Assembly (NCBI RefSeq): GCF_000742135.1
Contig: NZ_KN046818.1
Coordinates: 620,841 to 684,840, forward strand
Direction of reading: 5' to 3'
DNA from: Klebsiella pneumoniae
GTDB lineage: Bacteria; Pseudomonadota; Gammaproteobacteria; Enterobacterales; Enterobacteriaceae
DNA length: 64,000 nt
This document shows positions 19,361-28,961 of this stretch, piece after piece. Numbering within the stretch: the first letter of the stretch is position 1; each line of letters starts with the position of its first letter. The position numbers and the translations under genes were made by a program. Under the pieces are notes generated by a model. It searched no databases and was not told where the DNA came from. It saw only the letters and a program-made list of their open reading frames with translations.

Positions 19361-20968
19361 TTAGCGGCGACGCAGTTCATGGTGTTCGGAAAGACGTTCT
19401 CTGGCGCCATCGCGTAACTCGCGGTTTACGCCGGAAAACTGGCGGCTCTGCAGTCCTCGTTCCTGCTGCGCTTGCCAGGAGGGGGCGCGGCTTTCGTTGC
19501 CGCTAAGGGCGTTGGCGCGCAGATGGCTGAGCGTCTGCTGACGCTGGGCTGGCGTGGCGGACTGGAACTGCTGCCGGCGCTGCTGCTGCTGAGGTGTGCG
19601 GTTCTGCTCGTGGCTCCTGGCGGCTTCTCGACGCTGCTGTTGCTGCGGCGTGGGGTTTTTCAGCTGCGTTTTTGCCGCCTCGCGACGCTGCTGTTGGGTC
19701 GGCGTACTGTCGTAACCGCGGTAATTACTGCGTTGGGTGGCTTGCTTCAGCTGCGCCGAGGCCGCCTGACGCTGGGCGTCGCGTGAGGTGTTGTTTGCCG
19801 CCAGATTGCCCGCTGTGGCCGTCGGTACGTTATGCTGCAGCTGGGTCATCGCTGCCTGGCGCTGCGCTTCGCGATCGACTGGCGCATGTTGGGTCGTGCT
19901 CAGTCCGCCGGAAACGTTGGTCTGATGGAAGCGCTGAGCTACCGTATTATCGGGATACGGTGTGTGTCCGCGATAGGCAGGATTGTGCTGCCAGTTAACC
20001 TGGTTTCCCGGCAGGTTTTCTCCTGTTATATGATTGAAATTATTTACATTAATATTGATGTTATCGCCATTATGCGAGTAATCGCCGTGGTGGTAGTCGT
20101 CATCGTGATGGTGATGGTCATCATCATCCCAGTCGATACTGCTGAACAGCGCCCAGGTGGTGGCCACGCCGAGGCTGTACCCGAAGCCTTTGACGAAGCT
20201 ATCGGTAAATTGCTCCCCGGGAGGGGGCGGCAGATAGACCGGCGGATAGGCGCTGTTCGGCCAGGTACCATAGACGGTGGAGGGGTTATAGCTGGGAACA
20301 TAGACCACCTGTGGATTGGTCGGCTCTATTTTAATGACCTGCGTGGGCGCAGGCGCCGCTGTGTGGGCGGTTGCGGTTGCTGCCGTGCTGCTGCTGGCTG
20401 AAACCGGTGCGGCAGGGGTGACAATCACTTTCTGCTGCGTTGTGGATTTCAGCGTCCCGGTTTGTTGGGCAATGGCGCGCAGGCGCTGCACTGAATCCAT
20501 CACATCATGCGGCTGGGCCAAAAACGCATTGCCAAGATTTTCCACCCAGGGCGGATTCTCGCCCATCATCGCCAGCAGGGCAGGGAAAGCGACAAGAGAT
20601 TTGACGCTAGGGTCCCACGGCTGGCTGGCAACCGCCTGCACGGCCGCATCCCCTTTCATCGCGGGGTTATCCTGGGACCACTGGACCGCCTGCAGGACGT
20701 TGTCGGGATAAGTGGAGGCCATCAACACCTGCGACAGCAGACTGTCCGGGTAGAGCGCGATAGGGGCGACCCACTGATCAATTTGCGCCTGGGTGTAAGT
20801 GGCGGCCACCGGCTGTGTCGTCGACGCTGCGGGCGCTGGAGCTTGCTGCGCAGGCGGTTCAGCGATCGTCGCTGGGGTTCGGCTTTGCACATAGAGTGTT
20901 CCTGCCGCCGCGAGTAAGCCAGCGCTACAGAGCAGGGCGATAATATGGGGGTTGAACGGCAGTGACAT
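19361..20968 (-). CDS. DUF3300 family protein, YacH-like, with His/Asp-rich stretch
   Basis: This 535-residue envelope protein has an N-terminal hydrophobic segment (residues 8-26; signal peptide or anchor) and a Pro/Ala/Gln-rich spacer. The DUF3300 domain spans about 60-270: QIDQWVAPIALYPDSLLSQV, ASTYPDNVLQAVQW and PQVVYVPSYNPSTVYG. Then comes a striking Asp/His cluster (residues 279-299) with Asn/Ile alternation (302-311). The last 180 residues are Gln/Arg/Ala-rich with repeated TPQQQQRREAA units. E. coli YacH, in the same lpd-acnB interval, is a DUF3300 protein too, so this is its positional counterpart. The His/Asp cluster could bind metal. Function is unknown. Confidence 0.85.
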   Translation of the reverse strand: MSLPFNPHIIALLCSAGLLAAAGTLYVQSRTPATIAEPPAQQAPAPAASTTQPVAATYTQAQIDQWVAPIALYPDSLLSQVLMASTYPDNVLQAVQWSQDNPAMKGDAAVQAVASQPWDPSVKSLVAFPALLAMMGENPPWVENLGNAFLAQPHDVMDSVQRLRAIAQQTGTLKSTTQQKVIVTPAAPVSASSSTAATATAHTAAPAPTQVIKIEPTNPQVVYVPSYNPSTVYGTWPNSAYPPVYLPPPPGEQFTDSFVKGFGYSLGVATTWALFSSIDWDDDDHHHHDDDYHHGDYSHNGDNININVNNFNHITGENLPGNQVNWQHNPAYRGHTPYPDNTVAQRFHQTNVSGGLSTTQHAPVDREAQRQAAMTQLQHNVPTATAGNLAANNTSRDAQRQAASAQLKQATQRSNYRGYDSTPTQQQRREAAKTQLKNPTPQQQQRREAARSHEQNRTPQQQQRRQQFQSATPAQRQQTLSHLRANALSGNESRAPSWQAQQERGLQSRQFSGVNRELRDGARERLSEHHELRRR

Positions 20969-21194
20969 GGAAACTCCTGACCCAAAAAGTAACCCATCTC
21001 GCTAAAGTATCTGCGAAAACGGCGCGTTTGCTGAGTATAAGTAAGCGGTATGGCTTTTTATTGATTATTGTTGGGATCGGCCCGTGGCGTTGTACGCGGA
21101 AAGGAATTTTTGTCGTGGGATTTGAACAGAAAGCCTGCAATATCCTGCCCTTAACGATTCAGCTAAATTTTAATGTTGCTTTTTTGTAAACAGA

Positions 21195-21223
21195 TTAACA
21201 CCTTTCAAAAATCCTGCTATGCT
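21195..21223 (+). promoter_or_regulatory. acnB sigma-70 promoter
   Basis: TTAACA (21195-21200), a 17-bp spacer and TATGCT (21218-21223), with a TG one base before the -10 (extended -10). The predicted start near 21230 leaves a leader of about 170 nt before the GTG start codon. The rest of the 430-bp interval from the DUF3300 gene to acnB is AT-rich and shows no ORF worth calling. Confidence 0.75.
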
Positions 21224-21399
21224 GCCGACGCGGTATCGGGCATTTACCCTACAAACTGCTGTCTCACAGGAGCGTGAAGAAAATCGCCCAGCCACTAAAT
21301 CCTTCAAGATGCGTCACGCGGCAAGCTAAGCCAGGACAGAGGCAGATTGATTGAAGACGTGTAGGCCGCATTATGACAATGAGAGCGAGGAGAACCGTC

Positions 21400-23997
21400 G
21401 TGCTAGAAGAATACCGTAAGCACGTAGCTGAGCGTGCCGCCATGGGGATTGTTGCCAAACCCTTAGATGCAACCCAAATGGCCGCGCTGGTAGAACTGCT
21501 GAAAAACCCGCCTGCGGGCGAAGAAGAATTCCTGTTAGACCTGCTGATTAACCGTGTACCGCCGGGCGTCGACGAAGCCGCCTATGTTAAAGCTGGATTC
21601 CTTGCCGCGATCGCCAAAGGCGAAGCGACCTCCCCCCTGGTTACCCCTGAAAAAGCCGTTGAACTGCTGGGCACCATGCAGGGCGGTTACAATATCCATC
21701 CGCTGATCGATGCGCTGGACGACGCGAAACTGGCGCCGATTGCCGCGAAAGCGCTCTCCCACACCCTGCTGATGTTCGATAACTTCTACGACGTGGAAGA
21801 GAAAGCTAAAGCGGGTAACGAGCATGCTAAACAGGTTATGCAATCCTGGGCTGACGCCGAATGGTTCCTGAACCGTCCGCAGCTGGCAGAGAAAATCACT
21901 GTTACCGTCTTCAAGGTCACCGGCGAAACGAACACCGATGATCTCTCTCCGGCGCCGGATGCGTGGTCGCGCCCAGACATCCCGCTGCATGCGCTGGCAA
22001 TGCTCAAAAACCCCCGCGAAGGCATTGAGCCGGATCAGCCGGGCGTGGTTGGCCCAATCAAACAGATCGAAGCCCTGCAGCAGAAAGGCTACCCGCTGGC
22101 CTACGTCGGCGACGTGGTCGGGACCGGTTCTTCACGTAAATCCGCCACCAACTCGGTGCTGTGGTTTATGGGCGACGATATCCCGAACGTGCCGAACAAG
22201 CGCGGCGGCGGCCTGTGTCTGGGCGGTAAAATCGCGCCAATTTTCTTCAACACCATGGAAGATGCGGGCGCGCTGCCTATCGAAGTTGATGTGTCTAACC
22301 TGAACATGGGCGACGTAATCGACGTTTACCCGTTCAAAGGCGAAGTGCGTAACCACGAGACCAACGAACTGCTGGCCAGCTTCGAGCTGAAAACCGATGT
22401 GCTGATCGACGAAGTGCGCGCCGGCGGCCGTATTCCGCTGATCATCGGTCGCGGTCTGACCACCAAAGCGCGTGAAGCGCTGGGCCTACCGCACAGCGAT
22501 GTCTTCCGTCAGGCGAAAGACGTGGCGGAAAGCACCCGCGGCTTCTCGCTGGCGCAGAAAATGGTTGGCCGCGCCTGCGGCGTTGCCGGTATCCGTCCGG
22601 GCGCTTATTGCGAACCGAAAATGACCTCCGTCGGTTCTCAGGACACCACCGGTCCAATGACCCGTGATGAGCTGAAAGACCTGGCGTGCCTGGGCTTCTC
22701 TGCAGACCTGGTGATGCAGTCCTTCTGCCACACCGCGGCCTACCCGAAGCCGGTTGACGTTACCACGCACCACACTCTGCCGGACTTCATCATGAACCGC
22801 GGCGGTGTTTCTCTGCGTCCGGGCGATGGCGTGATTCACTCCTGGTTGAACCGCATGCTGCTGCCGGATACCGTGGGTACCGGCGGTGACTCCCACACCC
22901 GTTTCCCAATCGGCATCTCCTTCCCGGCAGGCTCTGGTCTGGTGGCCTTCGCCGCCGCGACCGGCGTGATGCCGCTGGATATGCCGGAATCGGTGCTGGT
23001 GCGTTTCAAAGGTAAAATGCAGCCGGGGATCACCCTGCGTGACCTGGTCCACGCCATCCCGCTGTACGCCATCAAGCAGGGCCTGCTGACCGTGGAGAAG
23101 AAAGGTAAGAAAAACATCTTCTCTGGTCGCATCCTCGAGATCGAAGGTCTGCCGGATCTGAAAGTCGAGCAGGCGTTCGAGTTGACCGATGCCTCGGCGG
23201 AGCGTTCTGCCGCCGGCTGCACCATCAAGCTGAATAAAGAGCCGATCGTTGAGTATCTGAACTCCAACATCGTTCTGCTGAAGTGGATGATCGCCGAAGG
23301 CTACGGCGACCGCCGTACCCTGGAGCGTCGTATCCAGGGCATGGAAAAATGGCTGGCGGATCCGCAGCTGCTGGAAGCCGATGCTGACGCGGAATACGCG
23401 GCAGTGATCGACATCGATCTGGCGGATATTAAAGAGCCGATTCTGTGCGCGCCGAACGATCCGGACGATGCCCGCCTGCTGTCTGATGTGCAGGGCGAGA
23501 AGATCGACGAAGTGTTCATCGGCTCCTGCATGACCAACATCGGCCACTTCCGTGCCGCCGGTAAGCTGCTGGATAGCCACAAAGGCCAACTGCCGACTCG
23601 CCTGTGGGTGGCGCCGCCAACCCGTATGGATGCCGCGCAGCTGACCGAAGAAGGCTACTATAGCGTGTTTGGTAAGAGCGGGGCGCGTATCGAAATCCCT
23701 GGCTGTTCCCTGTGTATGGGTAACCAGGCGCGCGTGGCCGACGGCGCGACGGTGGTTTCCACCTCTACCCGTAACTTCCCGAACCGTTTAGGTACCGGCG
23801 CTAACGTCTATCTGGCCTCTGCCGAACTGGCAGCGGTGGCTTCGCTGCTCGGCAAACTGCCGACGCCGGAAGAGTACCAGACCTTCGTGGCGCAGGTGGA
23901 TAAGACGGCGGAAGATACCTACCGTTATCTGAACTTCAACCAGCTGGATCAGTACACTGAAAAAGCTGACGGCGTGATCTTCCAGACCGCGGTGTAA
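21400..23997 (+). CDS. acnB: Aconitate hydratase B
   Basis: Main TCA-cycle aconitase (citrate to isocitrate), with a 2-methylisocitrate dehydratase activity and a moonlighting RNA-binding role when its [4Fe-4S] cluster is lost. The GTG at 21400 gives 865 residues, the E. coli length, with GAGGAGA seven bases upstream; an ATG at 21373 in frame lacks such support. An N-terminal HEAT-like domain precedes the swivel domain, and the cluster ligands lie in [10 protein letters not shown] and GCSLCMGN (about Cys710, Cys769, Cys772 by E. coli numbering). In E. coli the ribosome-binding region is the target of RyhB. Confidence 0.97.
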   Translation: MLEEYRKHVAERAAMGIVAKPLDATQMAALVELLKNPPAGEEEFLLDLLINRVPPGVDEAAYVKAGFLAAIAKGEATSPLVTPEKAVELLGTMQGGYNIHPLIDALDDAKLAPIAAKALSHTLLMFDNFYDVEEKAKAGNEHAKQVMQSWADAEWFLNRPQLAEKITVTVFKVTGETNTDDLSPAPDAWSRPDIPLHALAMLKNPREGIEPDQPGVVGPIKQIEALQQKGYPLAYVGDVVGTGSSRKSATNSVLWFMGDDIPNVPNKRGGGLCLGGKIAPIFFNTMEDAGALPIEVDVSNLNMGDVIDVYPFKGEVRNHETNELLASFELKTDVLIDEVRAGGRIPLIIGRGLTTKAREALGLPHSDVFRQAKDVAESTRGFSLAQKMVGRACGVAGIRPGAYCEPKMTSVGSQDTTGPMTRDELKDLACLGFSADLVMQSFCHTAAYPKPVDVTTHHTLPDFIMNRGGVSLRPGDGVIHSWLNRMLLPDTVGTGGDSHTRFPIGISFPAGSGLVAFAAATGVMPLDMPESVLVRFKGKMQPGITLRDLVHAIPLYAIKQGLLTVEKKGKKNIFSGRILEIEGLPDLKVEQAFELTDASAERSAAGCTIKLNKEPIVEYLNSNIVLLKWMIAEGYGDRRTLERRIQGMEKWLADPQLLEADADAEYAAVIDIDLADIKEPILCAPNDPDDARLLSDVQGEKIDEVFIGSCMTNIGHFRAAGKLLDSHKGQLPTRLWVAPPTRMDAAQLTEEGYYSVFGKSGARIEIPGCSLCMGNQARVADGATVVSTSTRNFPNRLGTGANVYLASAELAAVASLLGKLPTPEEYQTFVAQVDKTAEDTYRYLNFNQLDQYTEKADGVIFQTAV

Positions 23998-24003
23998 ACC
24001 ATT

Positions 24004-24076
24004 CGGTCAGCTCGGCTGACCGTTTGGCGATAAACTCTCCAATGCCCGGTGAACATTGCATCACCGGGCATTTTTA
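24004..24076 (+). terminator. Two successive hairpins after acnB
   Basis: The first is CGGTCAGC-TCG-GCTGACCG (24004-24022) followed by TTT. The second has 12-bp arms (AATGCCCGGTGA, 24041-24052, and 24061-24072) with an 8-nt loop and a short T run. Together they should terminate acnB before yacL. Confidence 0.85.
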
Positions 24077-24183
24077 TTTCCAAACCTCCCGCCCGCTACG
24101 CTTTTTTTCTTTCTGTCTGCTGCGATAATTACTGCATGGGTACAGTGCAGCGGTGACGCATTGCCCTTGCAGAGGAAAAGACT

Positions 24184-24546
24184 ATGGATTACGAATTTCT
24201 GCGCGATATTACCGGAGTGGTAAAGGTGCGAATGTCGATGGATCACGAGGCGATTGGCCACTGGTTCAACGAGGAGGTGAAAGGCAATCTTGCTCTGCTG
24301 GACGAAGTGGAGCAGGCTGCGCGCACCGTGAAGGGCAGCGAGCGTTCCTGGCAGCGTGCCGGGCATGAATATACGCTGTGGCTGGATGGCGAAGAGGTGA
24401 TGATCCGCGCCAATCAGCTGGAGTTTTCCGGCGACGAAATCGAGGAGGGGATGAGCTACTACGACGAAGAAAGTCTCTCTCTGTGCGGTGTTGAGGATTT
24501 CCTGCAGGTAGTCGCCGCCTATCGTGAGTTTATGCAGCAGCGTTAA
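24184..24546 (+). CDS. yacL: UPF0231 family protein YacL
   Basis: Small 120-residue cytosolic protein of unknown function, highly similar over its whole length to E. coli YacL. It starts [23 protein letters not shown] and has an acidic middle section ([17 protein letters not shown]). GAGGAAAAGACT precedes the ATG. It is monocistronic, between acnB and the convergent speD. No catalytic motif is evident. Confidence 0.93.
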   Translation: MDYEFLRDITGVVKVRMSMDHEAIGHWFNEEVKGNLALLDEVEQAARTVKGSERSWQRAGHEYTLWLDGEEVMIRANQLEFSGDEIEEGMSYYDEESLSLCGVEDFLQVVAAYREFMQQR

Positions 24547-24556
24547 TGACGCCTTT

Positions 24557-24610
24557 TATGTCGGGTGGCGCAGAACTACAGGCCCGGCAAGCAAAAGCGC
24601 CGCCGGGCAT
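24557..24610. repeat. REP-type element between yacL and speD
   Basis: A GTCGGGTGGCG segment is followed by an inverted repeat GCCCGGC (24582-24588) / GCCGGGC (24602-24608). It lies in the convergent gap yacL/speD and matches the elements near 63.58-63.68 kb in style. It may help terminate both genes. Confidence 0.65.
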
Positions 24611-24618
24611 TCCATAGA

Positions 24619-25413
24619 TTACACGGCAGGAATATTGCGGCCGTAGTAAATCTCGCGCATCTCTTTCCATAGCAGGTCGGTAATGACCTTGCGCTCTTCG
24701 GCAGTCAACTCTTCCGGTCGGGTATGGAACATGTAGTGCTTAAGGTCGAACTCCTTGAGCAACATTTTGGTATGGAAGATATTTTCCTGATAAACGTTGA
24801 CGTCGACCATGTCATACAACGACTTCATATCGTCGGACATAAAGTTCTGAATCGAATTGATTTCATGATCGATAAAATGCTTCATCCCATTGATATCGCG
24901 GGTAAAGCCGCGCACGCGGTAGTCAATGGTCACAATGTCCGATTCCAGCTGGTGAATCAGATAGTTCAGCGCTTTAAGCGGGGAAATGACGCCGCACGTT
25001 GAAACTTCGATATCGGCGCGGAAGGTGCACAGGCCGCCCTCCGGATGGCTCTCCGGGTAGGTATGCACGCAGATATGGCTCTTATCGAGATGGGCGACCA
25101 CGGTTTCCGGTAGCGGGCCAGGATGTTCGGTCTGGTCAATCAGCTTGGGATCGACAGGCTCTTCGCTGACCAGAATGGTCACGCTGGCGCCCTGGGGTTC
25201 ATAATCCTGACGGGCGATATTCAGGATATTGGCGCCAATAATAGAACAGGTTTCTGTCAGGATCTCCGTCAGGCGATTGGCATTATAGAGTTCGTCGATA
25301 TAGGCGATGTAGCCGTCGCGCTCTTCTGCCGTTTTGGCGTAACAGATATCGTAGATACAAAAACTCAGGCTTTTGGTCAGGTTGTTAAAGCCGTGCAGCT
25401 TCAATTTTTTCAA
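24619..25413 (-). CDS. speD: S-adenosylmethionine decarboxylase proenzyme
   Basis: Supplies decarboxylated SAM for spermidine synthesis. The 264-residue proenzyme cleaves itself between Lys111 and Ser112 ([13 protein letters not shown]), turning Ser112 into the pyruvoyl cofactor; the catalytic cysteine is in [13 protein letters not shown]. The start codon is TTG at 25413, preceded by AAGGGGGTGAACTAAA; E. coli speD also begins at UUG with the same [11 protein letters not shown] peptide. It lies 24 bp downstream of speE in the speED operon. Confidence 0.96.
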   Translation of the reverse strand: MKKLKLHGFNNLTKSLSFCIYDICYAKTAEERDGYIAYIDELYNANRLTEILTETCSIIGANILNIARQDYEPQGASVTILVSEEPVDPKLIDQTEHPGPLPETVVAHLDKSHICVHTYPESHPEGGLCTFRADIEVSTCGVISPLKALNYLIHQLESDIVTIDYRVRGFTRDINGMKHFIDHEINSIQNFMSDDMKSLYDMVDVNVYQENIFHTKMLLKEFDLKHYMFHTRPEELTAEERKVITDLLWKEMREIYYGRNIPAV

Positions 25414-25437
25414 TTTAGTTCACCCCCTTATTTCGCG

Positions 25438-26298
25438 TCACGGTGCGGACAGAGCATCATGCAGATATTGTGGTAAGGCGAAGGCCGCCGTATGGATTGC
25501 CGGATTGTAGTAACGGCAGGTCAGGTTGGCTTTGTGAAAGCGCGCCTGAATGATTTCGCTGGAGAGATGGCGCAGCGCCTCATTGTCGCTCGCCCAGGCA
25601 AAGGTCATGATCCCGCCGTAATAGGTTGGAATTGCCGCCTGGTAGAAGCTGACGTCGCGAAAATAGTGGCTTAGCTTGCGATGGCTGCCTACCGCTTCAT
25701 CCTGTTGCAGGAAGCAGACGCCATTCTGGGCAACAAAGATCCCACCCGGGTTCAGGCAGCGTTTGCAGCCTTCATAAAAAGCCGAGGTGAACAGGCTTTC
25801 TCCCGGGCCGATAGGGTCGGTACAGTCCGAAATGATCACGTCAAACGTTTGCGTCGTCTGATTAACAAAATTGACGCCATCATCAATCACCAGCGTAAAG
25901 CGCGGATCGTCATAGGCGCCGGCGTTATGGTTCGGCAGGTACTGGCGGCAGAATGAAACTACCCCGGCGTCGATTTCCACCATGGTGATGGTTTCGATGC
26001 TACGGTGACGAGAGACTTCGCGCAGCATCGCGCCATCGCCGCCGCCAATGATCAACACATGCTTCGCGTTGCCGTGAGCCAGCAGCGGCACATGGGTCAT
26101 CATTTCGTGATAGATGAACTCGTCGCGTTCGGTGGTTTGTACGACGCCATCCAGCGCCATCACCCGGCCAAAGGCGCGGTTATCAAAGATGATCAGATCC
26201 TGATGATCGGTTTTTTCGTGGTACAGCACGTTATCAACGCTAAAATACTGACCAAAATGGTCATGCAGCGTTTCATGCCACAGTGGATTATCGGCCAC
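25438..26298 (-). CDS. speE: Spermidine synthase
   Basis: Transfers the aminopropyl group from decarboxylated SAM to putrescine. The 286-residue Rossmann-like fold shows [11 protein letters not shown], the acidic VEIDAGVV motif, DDGVNFV and the catalytic Asp in [13 protein letters not shown]. It is the first gene of speE-speD. AAGGAGGAGC (minus strand, from about 26310) lies upstream of the ATG at 26298. It ends a few residues shorter than E. coli SpeE (about 288). Confidence 0.97.
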   Translation of the reverse strand: MADNPLWHETLHDHFGQYFSVDNVLYHEKTDHQDLIIFDNRAFGRVMALDGVVQTTERDEFIYHEMMTHVPLLAHGNAKHVLIIGGGDGAMLREVSRHRSIETITMVEIDAGVVSFCRQYLPNHNAGAYDDPRFTLVIDDGVNFVNQTTQTFDVIISDCTDPIGPGESLFTSAFYEGCKRCLNPGGIFVAQNGVCFLQQDEAVGSHRKLSHYFRDVSFYQAAIPTYYGGIMTFAWASDNEALRHLSSEIIQARFHKANLTCRYYNPAIHTAAFALPQYLHDALSAP

Positions 26299-26412
26299 GA
26301 TAAGGCTCCTCCTTCGTTAACATCTGTTACACCCGTAAAACGAGTGCAACATCATAGACAACTATAGATGAGGATGCACGGCGGTTATTGCAGCAATGAG
26401 GCAGGAATAACA

Positions 26413-26435
26413 GCCACCGCCCCGGAAGGGCGGTG
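26413..26435 (-). terminator. Hairpin after the FKBP gene
   Basis: A perfect 9-bp stem CCACCGCCC / GGGCGGTGG with a 5-nt loop lies 12 bp beyond the stop of the FKBP gene. On the minus strand it is followed by CTGTTATT, so the T tract is poor. Confidence 0.6.
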
Positions 26436-26447
26436 GAGAGGATGAGG

Positions 26448-28307
26448 CTATTTTGCCGGCTCGGGTTGGCTATCTACTATCCGCACGGAATAAACCATGG
26501 TGGCGCCTGGCGGGATTTTTGGCGGTAATCCTTTACTGCCATAGGCCTTTTCAGGCGGGACGACGAGCGTCACGGAGCCGTGGTTCTGTAGACGCTTCAG
26601 CGGTTCGCGAAACACCGGGGGATAGGCATCCAGCTTTTGCGTAAGCGCCTGATCTTTCGCTTCCATATCGTTGATCACCGTCCCGTCCGTCAGCATCTCT
26701 TTGATCACCACGGTAACCAGGTCGTTACCGCTTATTTTTCCTTTACCCGGGTAATCGATGCGGCTGTAGACGCCCTCTTTAAAGACCACATCTTTTTTGC
26801 GCGCAAACGCCTGCTGATATTTCTTGCCGGCACTGATGTTTTTCTGCTCTATTTTATTCAGGTTCTGAAAAACCTGCTGCGACACATCAAACAGCGCCTT
26901 GTTACGTTCCTGCTCTCCGAGACGAAGCTGGCCGCGAAAGGCATCTTCGATGCCCTGCAGCACCAGGCCTGCGTCGACGGTAACTCCCTGAGTGCGACGG
27001 GTGGTAAGGACGTTGAGCGCCTCGCTTCCCATCGAGGCGCCGATCGCATAAGCCTGCTGTTCTCCCGATGCGCTGAGTTTGGCAGCGGCGCTCTCGCCGC
27101 TGCGCGTTTTGGACTGTACAGAAAGCTGCGTTCTCAGCAGTTCGATTTCATCTTCTTTCATCCGTAGCTGGGCGTTGTCTTTATCCGCCTGCAGGCGATA
27201 GGCTGCCACTATGGCCGCCATCTCTGGTGGCTCATTTTTTGGCGCAGCGGCGTCGTTAGCGGGGCCATGCGGCACTTTATCCGCGGCGGCCAGCCGGGTG
27301 GACAGTGATTGTTTATCGGCGTTAAGGGCTTTGACCTGATCGAGGGCAGCCTGCTGCGTCTTTTCCGCAGCGGCGAGGCGAATAGTCAGCGACTGCTTAT
27401 CGGCGTTAAGGGCCTTAACCTGCTCAAGGACGGCCTGTTTCTCTTTTTCCGCGGCGGCCAGCCGGGTCGCCAGCGGCTGTTTGTCAGCGTTAAGCGCTTT
27501 AGCCTGGTCAAGAGCGGCCTGCTGCGCCTTCTCCGCAGCGGCGAGGCGAATAGTCAGCGACTGCTTATCGGCGTTAAGGGCCTTAACCTGCTCGAGGACG
27601 GCCTGTTTCTCTTTTTCCGCGGCGGCCAGCCGGGTCGCCAGCGGCTGTTTGTCAGCGTTAAGCGCTTTGACCTGCTCAAGAGCGGCCTGTTTCTCTTTTT
27701 CCGTTGTGGCCAGTTGGGTCATTAGCGCGTGTTTATCTTTATTAAGCGTGGTAAAGCTGGCGCTGAGGCGTTTATTTTCAGCTTCGGCTTGCTGAATCTG
27801 CGTCGTTAATTGCTGGATCTGCTGACGCGCCGCGGCCTGGCTTTGCTGTAGATTATTATTCTGCACAACGCCTGCTTTTTTTATTAATGCCTCTTTTTCT
27901 GCAGTAGCGGCGCTTAAGGCGACCTGTAATTCATTAATTCTCTTATTCAACGCCGCTTGCTCATTCGCTCCGGCAGTATCCGTTTGCGGCGTAGCGGCAA
28001 GCTGTTTTTTTAATTGCTGTATAAGCTTATCTTTTTGTGCAATCGCCGCCTGCTGGCTGGTGATTCTTTTTTGTAATTGTGAAGTGTTGGTACCGGTTTT
28101 TTTATTATCTGCGCTCTGGCGGCTTTCTTGTGTTTGTTTTGCGCTTGCGGCATCGTTTTTTTCTTGCGCCTGAGATTGCTGGGTTTGCTGTTGGGCGTAA
28201 TCAAGAAAGGCCGGCGCGGCGCCGGCGGTGAAGGGGGTTGAAAGCGCCAGCGCAGCGACGAGCATCAGCAGGGGCGCGTTGAGGGTCAGCGTGGCGGCTC
28301 TGTTCAT
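26448..28307 (-). CDS. Periplasmic FKBP-type peptidyl-prolyl isomerase with long repeat coiled coil
   Basis: This 619-residue protein has a signal peptide (residues 1-30, ending TAGAAPA) and a Gln/Lys/Ser-rich start. A long coiled coil follows (about 70-355), and the C-terminus combines an FKBP N-terminal dimerisation domain (about 410-510, QAYAIGASMGSEAL) with an FKBP_C domain (about 515-612, ending VPPEKAYGSKGLPPKIPPGATMVYSVRI). Residues 185-352 are six 28-residue units (four heptads each), four of them nearly perfect: KALNADKQ(P/S)L...RLAAAEK. FKBP_N plus FKBP_C is the FkpA/Mip layout, but these normally have only a short helix in place of this arm. The gene overlaps the upstream lipoprotein gene by 4 bp. 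A periplasmic chaperone on a long stalk is a reasonable inference; I know of no named homologue. Confidence 0.82.
   Translation of the reverse strand: MNRAATLTLNAPLLMLVAALALSTPFTAGAAPAFLDYAQQQTQQSQAQEKNDAASAKQTQESRQSADNKKTGTNTSQLQKRITSQQAAIAQKDKLIQQLKKQLAATPQTDTAGANEQAALNKRINELQVALSAATAEKEALIKKAGVVQNNNLQQSQAAARQQIQQLTTQIQQAEAENKRLSASFTTLNKDKHALMTQLATTEKEKQAALEQVKALNADKQPLATRLAAAEKEKQAVLEQVKALNADKQSLTIRLAAAEKAQQAALDQAKALNADKQPLATRLAAAEKEKQAVLEQVKALNADKQSLTIRLAAAEKTQQAALDQVKALNADKQSLSTRLAAADKVPHGPANDAAAPKNEPPEMAAIVAAYRLQADKDNAQLRMKEDEIELLRTQLSVQSKTRSGESAAAKLSASGEQQAYAIGASMGSEALNVLTTRRTQGVTVDAGLVLQGIEDAFRGQLRLGEQERNKALFDVSQQVFQNLNKIEQKNISAGKKYQQAFARKKDVVFKEGVYSRIDYPGKGKISGNDLVTVVIKEMLTDGTVINDMEAKDQALTQKLDAYPPVFREPLKRLQNHGSVTLVVPPEKAYGSKGLPPKIPPGATMVYSVRIVDSQPEPAK
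27252..27755 (-). repeat. 84-bp tandem repeats, six units, in the FKBP gene
   Basis: The landmark GTTAAG recurs at 27321, 27405, 27489, 27573 and 27657, exactly 84 bp apart, with a degenerate ATTAAG at 27741. Alternate units are most alike: 27371-27500 and 27539-27668 appear to differ at a single base, giving a 168-bp higher-order period. Each unit encodes 28 residues, so changes in copy number keep frame and heptad phase. Confidence 0.93.
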
Positions 28308-28714
28308 GGCTGTTTGCTTTCACCACGCTGTACCAGGCTATCGATCAGCGTTTTCTGGATATCGGCGCACAGTTTGATGGATTTAAACTGATACATGGAG
28401 TCAATGCCAAGCCGGGTAGGATCCGCCACTTTCTCGCGCACGCTATTGTATTGTGACGCCGCGCGCACTAAAGCGTTAAAGTCATTGCTGAGTTTAGTGG
28501 CTTGCTGTGGGTTAACCTCTTTTAGCGAATCCAGCGCCTGGCGACAGGATTCAATGCGCGCTTGTTCGCTGGCCGCCCGCTCCTGCTCTGCCTGCTGCTG
28601 TGACGTCAGCGGCGTGGCGATCGGTTTAACCGGCTGGCGGGAAGAGGTATTGCTACAGCCGGCTACTAACAGCGCGGCGAGTGGGATAACACGAAATGTC
28701 AGCGAGATATTCAC
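28304..28714 (-). CDS. Predicted lipoprotein partner of the FKBP
   Basis: This 136-residue protein has a lipoprotein signal MNISLTFRVIPLAALLVAGC with the lipidated cysteine at position 20. Ser follows at +2, so it would be sorted to the outer membrane. The mature part is Gln/Ala-rich and mostly helical, with two further cysteines (IESCRQAL and IKLCADIQ) that could form a disulfide. The start is GTG at 28714 with a weak GGA upstream. Its stop overlaps the ATG of the FKBP gene (ATGA), so the two are translationally coupled. I do not recognise the family. Confidence 0.75.
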   Translation of the reverse strand: MNISLTFRVIPLAALLVAGCSNTSSRQPVKPIATPLTSQQQAEQERAASEQARIESCRQALDSLKEVNPQQATKLSNDFNALVRAASQYNSVREKVADPTRLGIDSMYQFKSIKLCADIQKTLIDSLVQRGESKQP

Positions 28715-28961
28715 AATTTCAGTCCATGAAGTAGGTATATTTTTACCGGATTCTAGAAGGGTGCTTTTTATTTTGCAATATATGAATAATGATATTTTAT
28801 TAGTTTTTTAGTCATTCTTCATTATTATGGGTTTACTTTATTTGGCAAATTGATAGGTTCGCAATTAAATAAGGTTTGTTTATATACAATAATAAATATA
28901 AATATTTAAAGGGGGAAATTGAAATGCTAAAGGCGCGGAGCGTTACCGCCCGCGCAGGGAA

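Noticed and set aside
27252-27755. Regular repeats that could be mistaken for a CRISPR array
   Set aside because: Units are contiguous, lack unique spacers, and keep the reading frame of the FKBP coiled coil.
28715-28961. AT-rich gap between the lipoprotein gene and yacC, considered as an insertion scar or small RNA
   Set aside because: No inverted repeats, target-site duplication, clear promoter-terminator pair or ORF could be seen.
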